A model generated the notes under the pieces. That model had not been told where the DNA came from. It ran no database searches and worked only from the letters and a program-made list of their open reading frames with translations. From positions 284,530-348,529 of the forward strand of contig NZ_SOAN01000002.1 in NCBI RefSeq assembly GCF_004364585.1: DNA of 64,000 bases. Direction: 5' to 3'. The stretch is from Nesterenkonia aurantiaca (GTDB taxonomy: Bacteria; Actinomycetota; Actinomycetes; Actinomycetales; Micrococcaceae). Position numbers and translations under genes: made by a program. Of this stretch, positions 53,224 through 63,535 are shown one piece after another (positions within the stretch are counted from its first letter, which is position 1; each line of letters begins with the position of its first letter).

Positions 53224-54270
53224 TCAGGCGCGGCCGCCCAGGGACCGGATGTGATCGGGCAGCCGATCGTGGGATCCATACATGAAATGGTTCTCCATGC
53301 GCTCGGAGTAGCGGCTGGCCTCGGTGCTGCGACCCACCGCCTCGGCGGTCTCCCGGATATGCATCGGCGAGGCCCCGCAGCAGACGCCCAGGTAGTTGAT
53401 CCCCAGATCGTAGGCCTCCTTGGCGAACGCGCCGATCTCATAGCGATTGCTGAACAGCGGATCCAGCGCGGTGGGGAAGGTCCGGCCGTGCGGGGAGGGC
53501 ACGCCGGCGCGGACATCGGAGAGGTTGAAGAAGGTGGGCTCGCTCGGGGTGGTGCGGTAGGGCACCGGCAGCGCGGCCACGTGGCAGGAGACCGCCTCCC
53601 GGATCTGGCGCAGCCAGGGCAGCATGGTCTCGGGTCCGCGGAAACAGTTGAGTCCGACGACGTCGGCTCCGGCCTGCTCCAGGCGCTGAGCGGTCTCGAC
53701 CACGCCGGGCCCGTCGGCCATCTCCTCGAAACCCATGGGCGCCAGGGTGAGCACCACCGGCAGCCCGGAGGACCGGGCCACCTCGAGGGCCGCGAGTGCT
53801 TCTCCGGCGTAGTAGAAGGTCTCGCCGATGATCAGATCCGCGCCCTCCTCCACCGCCCAGTCGACCATCTCCTGGAACATGCCGCGGACCTCGTTCTGGC
53901 GCTGGACGTCCGAGGGGTCCCAGATGTTGGTGTTGGAGATGTTGCCCGCCACGAGATCTCCGGGCCGGGAGTCGGCGACCTCGCGGGCGATGCGCAGGGC
54001 GGCACGGTTCAGCGGCTCGAGCAGGTCCTCCTTGCCGATCACGCGCATCTTCTCGCGGTGCCCGTTATAGGTGAAGGCCTCGACGATGTCAGAGCCGGCA
54101 CGCTGGAAGTCCCGGTGCAACCCGCGCAGCGCGTCCGGGTTCTCCAGCGCCACCTCGGGCACGAACTCACCGGCGGTGAGGTAGCCGCGCCGCTCAAGCT
54201 CGAAGAGGAATCCCTCGGCGCAGATGACCGGGCCTGCATCGAGTCGGTCGGTGAGCGGGTTGGCGGCCAT
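53224..54270 (-). CDS. Homocysteine S-methyltransferase, betaine-homocysteine methyltransferase-like
   Basis: A 348-residue TIM-barrel methyltransferase. The N-terminus (FLFELERRGYLTAGEFVPEVAL, LHRDFQRAGSDIVEAFTY) closely follows animal BHMT, which moves a methyl group from glycine betaine to homocysteine to give methionine and dimethylglycine. The zinc-binding cysteines are in GLNCF and GVCCGAS. The ATG at 54270 has AAGGAG 6 nt upstream. It lies near metNIQ and in the same window as an OpuC-type solute importer. The methyl donor is inferred from similarity; S-methylmethionine is an alternative in the wider family. Confidence 0.88.
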   Translation of the reverse strand: MAANPLTDRLDAGPVICAEGFLFELERRGYLTAGEFVPEVALENPDALRGLHRDFQRAGSDIVEAFTYNGHREKMRVIGKEDLLEPLNRAALRIAREVADSRPGDLVAGNISNTNIWDPSDVQRQNEVRGMFQEMVDWAVEEGADLIIGETFYYAGEALAALEVARSSGLPVVLTLAPMGFEEMADGPGVVETAQRLEQAGADVVGLNCFRGPETMLPWLRQIREAVSCHVAALPVPYRTTPSEPTFFNLSDVRAGVPSPHGRTFPTALDPLFSNRYEIGAFAKEAYDLGINYLGVCCGASPMHIRETAEAVGRSTEASRYSERMENHFMYGSHDRLPDHIRSLGGRA

Positions 54271-54380
54271 GGGGAGCTCCTTCGGCGACAGTATGGAGCT
54301 GCATCGTCCCCCGATAATGAGTGAACAATTGAACTTAATGCAGCAAGTGTGCCGATCCTACCGCACTGCCCGGGCGGGGC

Positions 54381-55082
54381 CTAAGCGTTGAGGTCGTCGA
54401 ACTGGGAGTGACTCGGCCGCAGCCGCCCGCCGGAGGTGGCGCCGTAGACGTGGACGTCGCCGAGCAGGGTCCAGCCCAGGAACTCGTAGAGCTCCCGACC
54501 GTCCCCGGTGGCCACGAGCAGACCCTCTTCGACGTCGTGCTCGTGGGCGATCGCGATCAGCGCGCGGGTCACAAAGGTGCCCAGGCCCTGGCGGCGGTAT
54601 TCGTCGTTGGTGTAGATCCGGTCCAGGATCGCGTAGTGGCCCACGGTCGCGACGCGGCCTCGGGCGGCGATCGTGTCACCGTCACGCACGGTGAAGCGGG
54701 TCCAGCCGTCGTGGTCCTCACGAGTCGTGGTGTAACCCTCTGGCGTGATCGGATCCTCCACGTCCTGGGTGTCCATGTCCACGACCATCAGCTTCTCCTC
54801 ATCGCTGATCAGCTGCAGCCCGTCCACCGGGTTCTGGCTCAGCGACTCGGCACCGGGTTCTGCGATCACGGTCAGCAGTCGGGCAGAGTCCTTCGCCACG
54901 GCGGCGGCGATCTTGCGCAGATCGGTGTCCTGTGGGGAATACAACACGTACTCCCACTCGTCGGAGTCCCCGGAGCGCAGAGCCGAGTGGACGCCGCCCT
55001 CGTGCTGGACGTCGTAGTCGTGAGTTCGCGCCCATCCGGTTACCCAGTGGCGTACAAGGTCATCGCTGAGCTCAGAAGTCAT
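54381..55082 (-). CDS. GNAT-family N-acetyltransferase
   Basis: A 233-residue protein whose C-terminal half is a GNAT domain: TRFTVRDGDTIAARGRVATV, IYTNDEYRRQGLGTFVTRALIAIA (acetyl-CoA loop with QGLGT) and GRELYEFLGWTLL. The N-terminal 100 residues are a partial second GNAT-like or unknown domain. Substrate unknown. The ATG at 55082 matches a TATGGT element 6 nt upstream; an ATG five codons earlier is possible. Divergent from trhO. Confidence 0.85.
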   Translation of the reverse strand: MTSELSDDLVRHWVTGWARTHDYDVQHEGGVHSALRSGDSDEWEYVLYSPQDTDLRKIAAAVAKDSARLLTVIAEPGAESLSQNPVDGLQLISDEEKLMVVDMDTQDVEDPITPEGYTTTREDHDGWTRFTVRDGDTIAARGRVATVGHYAILDRIYTNDEYRRQGLGTFVTRALIAIAHEHDVEEGLLVATGDGRELYEFLGWTLLGDVHVYGATSGGRLRPSHSQFDDLNA

Positions 55083-55088
55083 AGTCCG

Positions 55089-55094
55089 ACCATA
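55089..55094 (-). promoter_or_regulatory. -10-like hexamer TATGGT of the GNAT gene
   Basis: Minus-strand TATGGT, 6 nt before the ATG at 55082; leaderless arrangement. Confidence 0.4.
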
Positions 55095-55176
55095 CAAAGA
55101 AAAAGCAGCGCACCGTGAGAGGACAGGACAACGAGTTCATAAAGATGTTGTTCAGAACTACCCTTGAGAGGTGAGC

Positions 55177-56121
55177 ATGTCCCGGATCGTCCTCTATTAC
55201 GCCTTCACCCCCCTCGCAGATCCCGAGGCGGTGAAGCTCTGGCAGCACACGCTCTGCCGGGAGCTCGGCCTCAGGGGCCGGATCCTGATCTCCCCGCAGG
55301 GGATCAACGGCACCGTCGGCGGCGACATCAACGCGGTCAAGCAGTACGTGAAGCAGACCAGGGCCTACGCCCCGTTCCGTCAGCTGGCCTTCAAATGGTC
55401 CGAGGGCGGGGCGGAGGACTTTCCCCGGCTCTCGGTCAAGGTCCGCCCCGAACTGGTGGCCTTCGGCGTGCCCGAGGAGATCGAGGTCGATGCTCAGGGC
55501 GTCGTCGGCGGCGGCGAGCACCTGCAGCCGCAGCAGGTCCATGACCTCGTCGAGGCGAAGCGGGCGCAGGGCGTGGAGGTGGCCTTCTTCGACGGCCGCA
55601 ACGCCGTGGAGGCGCAGATCGGGAAGTTCAAGAACGCCGTGGTGCCGGAGACCGAGACCACCCGCGACTTCATCGCCGAGCTGGACTCCGGGCGATACGA
55701 CCACCTCAAGGACCAGCCGGTGGTCACCTACTGCACCGGCGGGATCCGCTGCGAGGTGCTCTCGGCGCTGATGCGCCGGCGCGGCTTCGAGGAGGTCTAT
55801 CAGATCGACGGCGGGATCGTGCGCTACGGAGAGACCTTCGGCGACCAGGGGCTCTGGGAGGGCGAGCTCTACGTCTTCGACTCCCGGATGAACACCCGCT
55901 TCTCCCCGGAGGCGAAGACCATCGGGGAGTGCAGCTGCTGCGCCAGCCCCACCAGCTCCTTCTATAACTGTATGGACCGGGGATGTTCCACGCTGGCGCT
56001 CTACTGCGAGGACCACCGCCACATCCCGGAGACCACCCGCTGCGGCAACTGTCAGGCCCGGCTGGCCCAGGACCCCACCGACCCCAACGCCGGCGCGCTG
56101 GGCAAGGTGCGGCGCGGATGA
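55177..56121 (+). CDS. trhO: tRNA uridine(34) hydroxylase, rhodanese-like
   Basis: A 314-residue protein of the TrhO/YceA family, which performs prephenate-independent, oxygen-dependent hydroxylation of U34 in certain tRNAs. The N-terminal domain holds [14 protein letters not shown]; the rhodanese domain has [19 protein letters not shown] and the active-site loop [11 protein letters not shown] with the catalytic cysteine. The C-terminus is cysteine-rich (CSCC, CMDRGCS, CGNC), suggesting zinc binding. The ATG at 55177 has GAGAGG 5 nt upstream. It overlaps the methyltransferase gene by 4 nt. Confidence 0.93.
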   Translation: MSRIVLYYAFTPLADPEAVKLWQHTLCRELGLRGRILISPQGINGTVGGDINAVKQYVKQTRAYAPFRQLAFKWSEGGAEDFPRLSVKVRPELVAFGVPEEIEVDAQGVVGGGEHLQPQQVHDLVEAKRAQGVEVAFFDGRNAVEAQIGKFKNAVVPETETTRDFIAELDSGRYDHLKDQPVVTYCTGGIRCEVLSALMRRRGFEEVYQIDGGIVRYGETFGDQGLWEGELYVFDSRMNTRFSPEAKTIGECSCCASPTSSFYNCMDRGCSTLALYCEDHRHIPETTRCGNCQARLAQDPTDPNAGALGKVRRG

Positions 56122-57803
56122 GTCCCGCACAGCATCAGCCCGCGATCCTGCCCGCCCCGGAGGCGGACTCGAAGCTGCTGGCCGGCCTGCGCGCGGATCT
56201 GCTCGCCGCACGGTTCACCAATGAACGGGTCGCGCAGCTGTTGGGCGAGGACGCGCTCGCCGCCCTGCAGCGTGACCAGCCGGTGCCGGCGGAGCTGCGC
56301 GTGCACCAGCTGCTGCGCGCCGAACCGGCTCCTGACCCCTGCGCGGTGCTCACCGGGCTCTGGCTGCTCGGACTCGAGATCCCCGCCGCGCAGCTCCAGG
56401 AGGCCCTGCCCCAGGTCGGCGTCGAGGGCCTGTGCCGCCTGAACCTGGTGCACCCGGCAGCCCCCGGGTCCGCGGCAGCCCCTGGGTCACCGGTGACCGA
56501 GGCGCCAGCAGCCGGGCACGACGTCGAGCGGTACCGTCCCAGCGTGGACCTGCGGCCCTATCAGGCCGAGCAGGCCCACGGGCTGTGCGACCTCTGGGTG
56601 GCCAGCGACCTGCCGGCCGCGCAGGTGACCGGACCGCTGCATCCCGAGCATGTGCTCGGGATCGGCGGCGCGAGCCTGACCCTGGCGGCGAGCATCCACC
56701 GCGCCCCGGTGCGCAGTGCCCTGGAGATCGGCACCGGCTGCGGCATCCAGCTGCTGCACCTGCTGGACCACGCCGAGCATGTGGTGGCCACCGATCTCAG
56801 CCGCCGCGCCCTGGACTTCACCAGGTTCAACCTGGTGCTCAACGCCGCAGCGCTGCGCCTGGACCCGATGAACCTCGAGGCACGGGTGGAGCTGGTGCAG
56901 GGCAGCCTGCTGGAACCGGTGGCCGGGCGTCGATTCGACCTGATCATCTCGAACCCGCCCTTCGTCATCACCCCGCGCCCGAAGCACGAGCAGATCGACG
57001 CGCGCTACACCTACCGCGACGGCGGCAGGGCCGGGGATCTGCTCATGGCGGAGCTGATCGCGGCGCTGCCCGAGCATCTCGCCGAGGCCGGGTCCGCGCA
57101 GCTGCTGGGCAACTGGGAGATCCAGGACCACGCCGCCTGGGACGCGCGACCGCGGCTCTGGTGCGAGGCGTTCCCCGCGCAGGTCGACGCCTGGTTCATC
57201 CAGCGCGACCGGCAGGACAGCGCCGAATATGCCGAGACCTGGCTGCGCGACGCCTCCACCCAGCGGGAGCCGCAGAGCTACCGGCGACGCTATATGGAGT
57301 ATCTCGACGACTTCGCCTCGCGCGGGGTGCTCGCCGTGGGCTTCGGCATGATCTTCATCCGCCGCCGGGCCGCAGCGCCGGGTCCGGGCGCGCCCTGGCG
57401 GCGCTTCGAGGAGCTCACCGGTGCCGTGGAGCAGCCGCTGGGACCGGTCATCGGAGCCACCGCGACCCGAGCAGAGACCGTGGCCCGGGACCCGCAGTCG
57501 GTGCTCGAGGCGGTCCTCACCGTGGCCCCTGATGTCACCGAGGAACGCCATCAGCGCTTCGGCGCCGTCCACCCGGAAGTGATCCTCGCACGTCAGGGGT
57601 CCGGACTGCGCCGCAGCCGGGCCGTCTCCAGTGCCGCCGCAGGATTTCTGGGCGCCGCCGACGGGGAGTATCAGGCCGCCGCGCTCACTGCCGCCGTGGC
57701 CGCTCTGCTGGCGGAGGAGACCACCGAGCAGGCGAATCTCCAGCAGGCGCTGCGCAGCGAGATCCTGGAGCTCTACCTCGAGGGATACCTCGCGGAGTCT
57801 TGA
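56118..57803 (+). CDS. Class I SAM-dependent methyltransferase with N-terminal DUF7059-like domain
   Basis: A 561-residue protein. Residues 1-150 match the helical domain found ahead of methyltransferases in actinomycetes. The Rossmann domain shows motif [16 protein letters not shown], the acidic [10 protein letters not shown], and motif [12 protein letters not shown], the NPPF typical of N-methylation of Gln, Asn or adenine as in HemK/PrmC and RlmF/RlmG-like enzymes. About 200 C-terminal residues lack a recognised fold. The target is likely rRNA or protein, unproven. The ATG overlaps the trhO stop (ATGA). Upstream of topA in other actinomycetes as well. Confidence 0.85.
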   Translation: MSPAQHQPAILPAPEADSKLLAGLRADLLAARFTNERVAQLLGEDALAALQRDQPVPAELRVHQLLRAEPAPDPCAVLTGLWLLGLEIPAAQLQEALPQVGVEGLCRLNLVHPAAPGSAAAPGSPVTEAPAAGHDVERYRPSVDLRPYQAEQAHGLCDLWVASDLPAAQVTGPLHPEHVLGIGGASLTLAASIHRAPVRSALEIGTGCGIQLLHLLDHAEHVVATDLSRRALDFTRFNLVLNAAALRLDPMNLEARVELVQGSLLEPVAGRRFDLIISNPPFVITPRPKHEQIDARYTYRDGGRAGDLLMAELIAALPEHLAEAGSAQLLGNWEIQDHAAWDARPRLWCEAFPAQVDAWFIQRDRQDSAEYAETWLRDASTQREPQSYRRRYMEYLDDFASRGVLAVGFGMIFIRRRAAAPGPGAPWRRFEELTGAVEQPLGPVIGATATRAETVARDPQSVLEAVLTVAPDVTEERHQRFGAVHPEVILARQGSGLRRSRAVSSAAAGFLGAADGEYQAAALTAAVAALLAEETTEQANLQQALRSEILELYLEGYLAES

Positions 57804-57910
57804 TTCTCCCGGCCTCGGCGTGTTCTGCTCGCTGATATATTGAGCACTCGATGGCCAGCCCACTGCTGAGCGACCGAGACTGCACCGCAAGAATTCCCTC
57901 AAGGAGATCA

Positions 57911-60733
57911 GTGCCTGAAGGCAAGAAACTCGTCATCGTCGAGTCCCCGGCGAAGTCCAAGTCCATCGCCAAGTACCTCGGCGATGACTTCATCGTGGAC
58001 GCTTCCGCCGGGCATATCCGTGACCTGCCACAGCCCTCAGAGCTGCCCACCGAGATGAAGAAGGGTCCGTTCAGCCGGTTCGCGGTGAACCCCGACGACG
58101 GCTTCGCGCCCTATTACGTGATCTCTGACTCCAAGAAGAAGAAGGTCACCGAGCTCAAGCGGGCCCTCAAGGACGCCTCGGAGCTCTATCTCGCCACTGA
58201 CGCCGACCGCGAGGGTGAGGCCATCGCCTGGCACCTGCTGCAGGTGCTCAAGCCCAAGGTCCCGGTCTACCGGATGACCTTCACCGAGATCACCAAGGAG
58301 GGCATCACCCGCGCCCTGCAGAACGTGCGCCAGATCGACGACGACCTCGTCGATGCCCAGGAGACCCGGCGAATCCTGGACCGGCTCTACGGCTACGAGA
58401 TCTCCCCGGTGCTCTGGCGCAAAGTCGGCAAGGGCCTCTCCGCGGGACGCGTGCAGTCGGTGGCCACCCGCCTGGTGGTCGAACGCGAGCGCGAACGCAT
58501 GGCCTTCATCCCGGCCGGCTACTGGGACCTCTCCGGCAGCTTCGCCACCGCCGCCGGCGAGGAGTTCACCGCCAAGCTCAACGCCGTGGACGGCGCCCGC
58601 GTCGCGACCGGATCCGACTTCGACGACCGCGGCCAGCTGAAGTCCACCCGCTCCAAGACCGAGGTCAGCGTCTTGGATCGCGAAGCGGCCGAGGCCCTGG
58701 CCGAAGGCCTGACCCAGGCGGAGTTCACCGTGGACTCGGTGGAGGACAAGCCCTACTCGCGCCGTCCGCAGCCCCCGTTCATCACCTCGACCCTGCAGCA
58801 GGAGGCCTCCCGCAGGCTCCGGTTCTCCTCCCGGGCCACCATGCAGGTGGCGCAGCGGCTCTATGAGAACGGCTATATCACCTATATGCGTACCGACTCG
58901 GTGACGCTCTCGAACGAGGCGATCACCGCGGCACGCCGGCAGATCACCGAGCTCTACGGCGCCGACCACGCGCCGTCGAGCCCGCGGTTCTACTCCAAGA
59001 AGAGCGAGACCGCCCAGGAGGCCCACGAGGCGATCCGACCCTCGGGGGATCACTTCCGCACCCCCGGCCAGGTGGCCAATGAGCTCTCCAAGGATGAGTT
59101 CAAGCTCTACGAGCTGATCTGGAAGCGCACCGTCGCCTCCCAGATGGCCGACGCCAAGGGCTTCACCGCCTCCGTGCGGCTCAGCGCCGCCGTCTCCGGC
59201 GGACCCAAGGCCGGCACCACCGCCACCTTCGGCGCCTCCGGCACCGTGATCACCTTCCCCGGCTTCCTGGCCGCCTACGAGGAGGTCCGCGAGAGCGGCT
59301 CGGAGGAGGACGAGGCCAAGGCCGGCAAGGCCGATAAGCGGCTGCCGAAGATCGAGACCGGCGAGAGCCTGATCGGTCGCGACGTCCAGGCCAAGGGCCA
59401 TGAGACGACCCCGCCGGCGCGCTATACCGAAGCCACGATCGTCGCCGAGCTGGAGAAGCGCGAGATCGGGCGCCCCTCGACCTACGCGCCGACCATCTCC
59501 ACGATCATGGACCGCGGCTACGTCACCAAGCGCGGCTCCGCGCTGATCCCGTCGTGGACCGCGTTCAGCGTGATCCGGCTGCTGGAGGAACACTTCGGCA
59601 AGTACGTGAACTACGACTTCACCGCCCGCATGGAAGAGGACCTGGACCAGATCGCGCGCGGGGAGCTCCAGCGCGAGGCCTGGCTGCAGGGCTTCTACTT
59701 CGGCGCCAAGGACGGCGTCGACGGACTCAAGCATGTGGTGGAGAACCTCGGGGAGATCGACGCCCGAGCGATCAACTCCATCGAGATCGCCCCCGGGGTG
59801 AACCTGCGGGTGGGTCGCTACGGCCCCTATCTCGAGCGCCCCAACCCTGACGGCGTCGTCAACGCCGAGGGTGAGCTGGAGCCCCAGCGGGCCAACCTGC
59901 CCCAGGACCTGGCCCCCGACGAGCTCACCGCCGCCAAGGCCGAGGAGCTCTTCGAGCAGGCCCAGTACTCCGGACGGGTGCTCGGCACCGATCCAGAGAA
60001 CGGACGCGAGATCGTGGCGAAGGACGGCCGCTACGGGCCCTATGTCACGGAGATCATCGAAGAGATGACCGAGGCGCAGCTCGAAGAGCACATGAAGTCG
60101 CTGCCGACCGAGTACTACAAGAACGGCAAGCCCAAGCCCAAGAAGAAGCCGGCCAAGGAGAAGCCTCGCACCGGCTCGCTGCTCTCCGACATGACCCTGG
60201 AGACGGTGACGCTCGAGCAGGCCCTGCGCCTGCTCTCGCTGCCCCGCGTGGTCGGCACCGACGAGGACGGCGAGGAGATCACCGCGCAGAACGGCCGGTT
60301 CGGACCGTATCTGAAGAAGGGCTCCGACTCCCGCTCATTGGAGACCGAGGAGCAGATGTTCACCATCACCCTCGAGGAGGCGAAGGCCATCTACGCCCAG
60401 CCCAAGCAGCGTGGACGCCGGGCGGCGGTTCCCCCGCTCGCCGAGTTCGGCGCCGACCCCACCTCGGAGAAGCAGGTGGTGGTCAAGGACGGCCGCTTCG
60501 GGCCCTACGTCACCGACGGTGAGACCAATGTGACCGTGCCGCGCAGCGTCTCGCTGGAGACGCTGACCAAGGAGCACGCCTACTCGCTGCTGGCGGAGAA
60601 GCGCGCCGCCGGACCGAAGCAGCCCGGGACGCCCAAGCGGGCGACCAAGAGCACGGCGAAGAAGGCTCCGGCCAAGAAGCCCGCCGCGAAGAAGGCTCCG
60701 GCCAAGAAGACCACCGCGAAGACCGGATCCTAG
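57911..60733 (+). CDS. topA: DNA topoisomerase I
   Basis: A 940-residue type IA topoisomerase that relaxes negative supercoils. The Toprim domain starts VIVESPAKSKSIAKYLG and has the acidic triad DADREGE. The active-site tyrosine is Tyr325 in YITYMRTDS. After about residue 640 come repeated C-terminal domains (GRYGPYV / GRFGPYLKK motifs at least four times) that replace zinc fingers, and a Lys/Ala-rich tail (TAKKAPAKKPAAKKAPAKK), as in mycobacteria, that aids processivity. The GTG at 57911 follows AAGGAG by 4 nt; an ATG at 57851 is open but unconserved. Confidence 0.97.
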   Translation: MPEGKKLVIVESPAKSKSIAKYLGDDFIVDASAGHIRDLPQPSELPTEMKKGPFSRFAVNPDDGFAPYYVISDSKKKKVTELKRALKDASELYLATDADREGEAIAWHLLQVLKPKVPVYRMTFTEITKEGITRALQNVRQIDDDLVDAQETRRILDRLYGYEISPVLWRKVGKGLSAGRVQSVATRLVVERERERMAFIPAGYWDLSGSFATAAGEEFTAKLNAVDGARVATGSDFDDRGQLKSTRSKTEVSVLDREAAEALAEGLTQAEFTVDSVEDKPYSRRPQPPFITSTLQQEASRRLRFSSRATMQVAQRLYENGYITYMRTDSVTLSNEAITAARRQITELYGADHAPSSPRFYSKKSETAQEAHEAIRPSGDHFRTPGQVANELSKDEFKLYELIWKRTVASQMADAKGFTASVRLSAAVSGGPKAGTTATFGASGTVITFPGFLAAYEEVRESGSEEDEAKAGKADKRLPKIETGESLIGRDVQAKGHETTPPARYTEATIVAELEKREIGRPSTYAPTISTIMDRGYVTKRGSALIPSWTAFSVIRLLEEHFGKYVNYDFTARMEEDLDQIARGELQREAWLQGFYFGAKDGVDGLKHVVENLGEIDARAINSIEIAPGVNLRVGRYGPYLERPNPDGVVNAEGELEPQRANLPQDLAPDELTAAKAEELFEQAQYSGRVLGTDPENGREIVAKDGRYGPYVTEIIEEMTEAQLEEHMKSLPTEYYKNGKPKPKKKPAKEKPRTGSLLSDMTLETVTLEQALRLLSLPRVVGTDEDGEEITAQNGRFGPYLKKGSDSRSLETEEQMFTITLEEAKAIYAQPKQRGRRAAVPPLAEFGADPTSEKQVVVKDGRFGPYVTDGETNVTVPRSVSLETLTKEHAYSLLAEKRAAGPKQPGTPKRATKSTAKKAPAKKPAAKKAPAKKTTAKTGS

Positions 60734-60748
60734 TCAAGGAGTCACCTG

Positions 60749-61810
60749 ATGCGTCTGGGCGTGCTGGACATCGGTTCGAACACCGTGCACCTGTTATTGG
60801 TGGATGCTCACCTCGGGGCCAAGCCCGAGGCATTCGCCTCCCATAAACGACCCCTGTCCCTGGTCAAGCACCTGGACGACCAGGGCGCGATCACCGAGGA
60901 GGGACAGCGCGAACTCATCGGGTTCATCGCCGAGGCCGCCCGATTCGCCGCGCGGCACCGGGCCGAGGACCTGCTCTCCTTCTGCACCTCCGCGCTGCGC
61001 GAGGCCGCCAACGGCGAATCGGTGCTGCAGCGGGTGATCGCTGAGACTGGCGTGGAGCTCACCGAGCTCACCGGCGCCCAGGAGTCGGCGATGACCTTCT
61101 TCGCGGTACGGCGCTGGCGCGGCTGGAGCGCCGGGGACATCTTGAACTTCGACATCGGCGGGGGGTCCTTCGAGATCGCCTATGGGGGCGACGAGCTGCC
61201 CGCCACCGCGGTCTCGCTGCCGCTCGGCGCCGGACGACTCACCCGTGACTGGCTCGGCGAGGACCCGCCCAGCAAGGATGAGGTCAAGGCGCTGAAGGGC
61301 TATGTGCGGGAAGAGCTGGAGGCGGCGCGCCGCGAGTTCCCGGCCCTGAGCGGACACACCGAGGTGCTCGCCACCTCGAAGACCTTCCGCTCGCTGGCCC
61401 GGATGACCGGGGCCGCGCCCTCCGCCGAGGGCCCCTATGTGCCCCGCAGTCTGCGCCACGCCGAGCTGAAGCCGCTGGTCAAGAGCCTCGCCTCGATGAG
61501 CGCGGCGGAACGCGCCGAGCTGCCCGGAGTCTCCGCGCTGCGCGCCCGGCAGGTCTTCGCCGGAGCACTGGTCGCGGAGCAGGCGATGAAGGTCTTCGGC
61601 ATCGAGACCCTGCAGATCTGTCCCTGGGCGCTGCGCGAGGGCCTGATCCTGCGCCGGCTCGATTCCCTGGTCCGCGAGGGTGCCGTCGAGGTGCCCACCG
61701 CGCCCGGGGTCGGACACGTCAACCTCGCCCGTGAGCTGCGCAAACCCTCCCGCGGCGAGGTCCCCGGCGGTCGCGCCCTCGCGACGGCGGCGGTGGAACA
61801 TGCCAGCTGA
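60749..61810 (+). CDS. Ppx/GppA-family exopolyphosphatase/guanosine pentaphosphatase
   Basis: A 353-residue ASKHA-fold phosphatase. Hallmarks: [15 protein letters not shown] (phosphate loop 1), [14 protein letters not shown] [13 protein letters not shown], and phosphate loop 2 [12 protein letters not shown]. The family hydrolyses polyphosphate or pppGpp. Actinomycetes have two paralogues, short ones like this resembling Ppx1/Rv0496, so which substrate dominates is open. AAGGAG lies 8 nt upstream. It is 15 nt after topA and overlaps the next gene by 11 nt, so topA-ppx-isomerase-proC-trkH may be one transcript. Confidence 0.92.
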   Translation: MRLGVLDIGSNTVHLLLVDAHLGAKPEAFASHKRPLSLVKHLDDQGAITEEGQRELIGFIAEAARFAARHRAEDLLSFCTSALREAANGESVLQRVIAETGVELTELTGAQESAMTFFAVRRWRGWSAGDILNFDIGGGSFEIAYGGDELPATAVSLPLGAGRLTRDWLGEDPPSKDEVKALKGYVREELEAARREFPALSGHTEVLATSKTFRSLARMTGAAPSAEGPYVPRSLRHAELKPLVKSLASMSAAERAELPGVSALRARQVFAGALVAEQAMKVFGIETLQICPWALREGLILRRLDSLVREGAVEVPTAPGVGHVNLARELRKPSRGEVPGGRALATAAVEHAS

Positions 61811-62639
61811 GCAGGTCCAGCCGCGCCCACCCCGCGAGCTGCCCCGGATCCCCGTGGCGCTCTCCACCTCCTCGGTCTACCCGATGGGAGTCGCCGAAGG
61901 GTTCTCCATCGCCGAGGACCTCGGCTATGACGGCATGGAGGTCATGGTCACCCATCGCGGAGACTCCCAGCAGGCCTCCACGCTGAACGAGCTGTCCTGG
62001 CGCTTCGGCCTGCCGGTGATGGCCATCCACGCCCCCACCCTGCTGCTCACCCAGCAGGTCTGGGGCTCCGCCTGGGACAAGCTCAAGCGCAGCGCCGCCC
62101 TCGCCCAAGAGGTGGGCGCCGGCGTCGTGGTCGCGCACCCGCCCTTCCGCTGGCAGGTCGGCTACGCGGAAGGCTTCGCCGAGGGCATCAGCAAGCTGGA
62201 GGAGGAGACCGGAGTGGTCTTCGCCGTGGAGAACATGTACCCCTGGCGGGCCGGCGGCCGAGAAGCCACCATGTACCTGCCGCACTGGGACCCGGTGGAT
62301 CAGCCCTACCCCCACGTCACCTGGGACTTCTCTCACGCGGCCACGGCCGAGGCGGACTCCCTCGAGGCGGTCACCGCCCTGGGGCAGCGACTGCGCCACG
62401 TGCACCTGACCGACGGCTGGTCCAACGGGTTCAAGGACGACCACCTGATCCCCGGCCAGGGCGAACAGCGCGTGGCCGAGGCCATGGACCTGCTGGCCCG
62501 GCCCGACTTCGCCGAGACCGGCTTCAACGGCGTCGTCGCCGTGGAGGTCGCCACCCGCACCGCCCGCAACGTCGGGGACCGGGAGCGCTGGCTCGCCGAG
62601 TCCCTGGCCTTCGCCCGCAAGCACCTCGGCCAGGAGTGA
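61800..62639 (+). CDS. Sugar-phosphate isomerase/epimerase-like TIM-barrel protein
   Basis: A 279-residue AP-endonuclease-2-fold (xylose-isomerase-like) protein. Features: [27 protein letters not shown] at the first strands, metal ligands in [24 protein letters not shown] and HVHLTDG, and [10 protein letters not shown] near the end. Substrate unknown. It often follows ppx/gppA and precedes proC in actinomycetes. No Shine-Dalgarno; an 11-nt overlap with ppx indicates coupling. Confidence 0.86.
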   Translation: MPAEQVQPRPPRELPRIPVALSTSSVYPMGVAEGFSIAEDLGYDGMEVMVTHRGDSQQASTLNELSWRFGLPVMAIHAPTLLLTQQVWGSAWDKLKRSAALAQEVGAGVVVAHPPFRWQVGYAEGFAEGISKLEEETGVVFAVENMYPWRAGGREATMYLPHWDPVDQPYPHVTWDFSHAATAEADSLEAVTALGQRLRHVHLTDGWSNGFKDDHLIPGQGEQRVAEAMDLLARPDFAETGFNGVVAVEVATRTARNVGDRERWLAESLAFARKHLGQE

Positions 62640-62641
62640 TG

Positions 62642-63535
62642 ATGTCCACCAGCACCAGCACCAGCACCAGCACCAGCAGTCCGCCGTCTCCGCAGATCGC
62701 GATGCTCGGCCTCGGCTCGATGAACGGGGCGATCCTGGCGGGTCTGCTGGACTCAGCGGTGAATCCGGAGCAGGTCCGCGCCACCACGCGCAGCGCCGCC
62801 ACCGCGGTGCAGCGAGCGCAGCAGTACGGGATCACCGTGCACGCCGAACAGGACGACGCCGAGGCCAACCGCAGCGCCGCGGGAGATGCCGACGTCATCT
62901 TCCTCGGGGTCAAGCCGCATGGCATCGTCGCGCTGGCCGCGGAGATCGCCGATGCGCTGAAGCCGGGAGCCGTCGTGGTCTCTGTGGCCGCCGCGATCAG
63001 CGTGGACATGATCGAAGCGGCCCTGCCGCAGGGCCAGCCGGTGATCCGTTCCATGCCGAACACGCCGCTCTCAGTGGGCCTGGGTGTGGTCGGACTGGTC
63101 CCGGGCACCCATGCCAGCGCCCAGGACACCGAGACCGTGGCCCGGCTGCTCGGGGCCAGCGGCGCCGTGCACGTGATCGAGGAGTCCCAGATCGACGCGC
63201 TCACCGGGATCTCCGGCTCCGGACCCGCCTACGCCTTCTACCTCGCGGAGCAGATGGCCGAGGCCGGAGTGCAGCTGGGCCTGGACCGGGCGCTGGCCGC
63301 TGATCTGGCCGCGCAGACCATCTACGGCGCCGGCAAGATGCTGGTGGCGCACCAGGCCGCGGGCACCGCCGACGCCGCCGGGCTGCGCCGAGCCGTCTGC
63401 TCGCCCAACGGCACCACCGAACGCGCCATCCACGCCTTCGACGACCACGGCCTGCCCGCCGCGGTGCAGGCCGCCGTCAACGCCAGCGCGCACCGCTCCG
63501 CGGAGATCACCGATGAGCTCCGCAGCGCGGACTGA
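62642..63535 (+). CDS. proC: Pyrroline-5-carboxylate reductase
   Basis: A 297-residue NAD(P)H enzyme that makes L-proline from pyrroline-5-carboxylate. The Rossmann loop is AMLGLGSMNGAILAGLL; the family signature is near GISGSGPAYAFYLAEQMAEAG and SPNGTTERAI. The N-terminus carries a (Thr-Ser)n run encoded by five ACCAGC copies. The ATG at 62642 is best placed relative to AGGAG (5 nt spacing); ATG 62639 and GTG 62636 are in frame. Overlaps trkH by 23 nt. Confidence 0.95.
   Translation: MSTSTSTSTSTSSPPSPQIAMLGLGSMNGAILAGLLDSAVNPEQVRATTRSAATAVQRAQQYGITVHAEQDDAEANRSAAGDADVIFLGVKPHGIVALAAEIADALKPGAVVVSVAAAISVDMIEAALPQGQPVIRSMPNTPLSVGLGVVGLVPGTHASAQDTETVARLLGASGAVHVIEESQIDALTGISGSGPAYAFYLAEQMAEAGVQLGLDRALAADLAAQTIYGAGKMLVAHQAAGTADAAGLRRAVCSPNGTTERAIHAFDDHGLPAAVQAAVNASAHRSAEITDELRSAD
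62648..62677 (+). repeat. Five tandem ACCAGC hexamers at the start of proC
   Basis: Five perfect 6-bp copies in frame, coding alternating Thr and Ser. Copy-number change would lengthen or shorten the N-terminus by two residues per unit. Confidence 0.9.

Noticed and set aside
58037..60091. A 684-residue open frame antisense to topA, and similar long antisense frames over the PBP, ABC and other genes (for example 19983-22010 and 23168-25564)
   Set aside because: They are created by high third-position GC of the real genes; their translations are His/Gly/Arg/Asp-rich with no conserved motifs, and the opposite strand encodes clear enzymes.
62648..62677. Short tandem repeats as a CRISPR array
   Set aside because: The units are 6 bp without spacers and lie in frame inside a gene; no cas gene is present.
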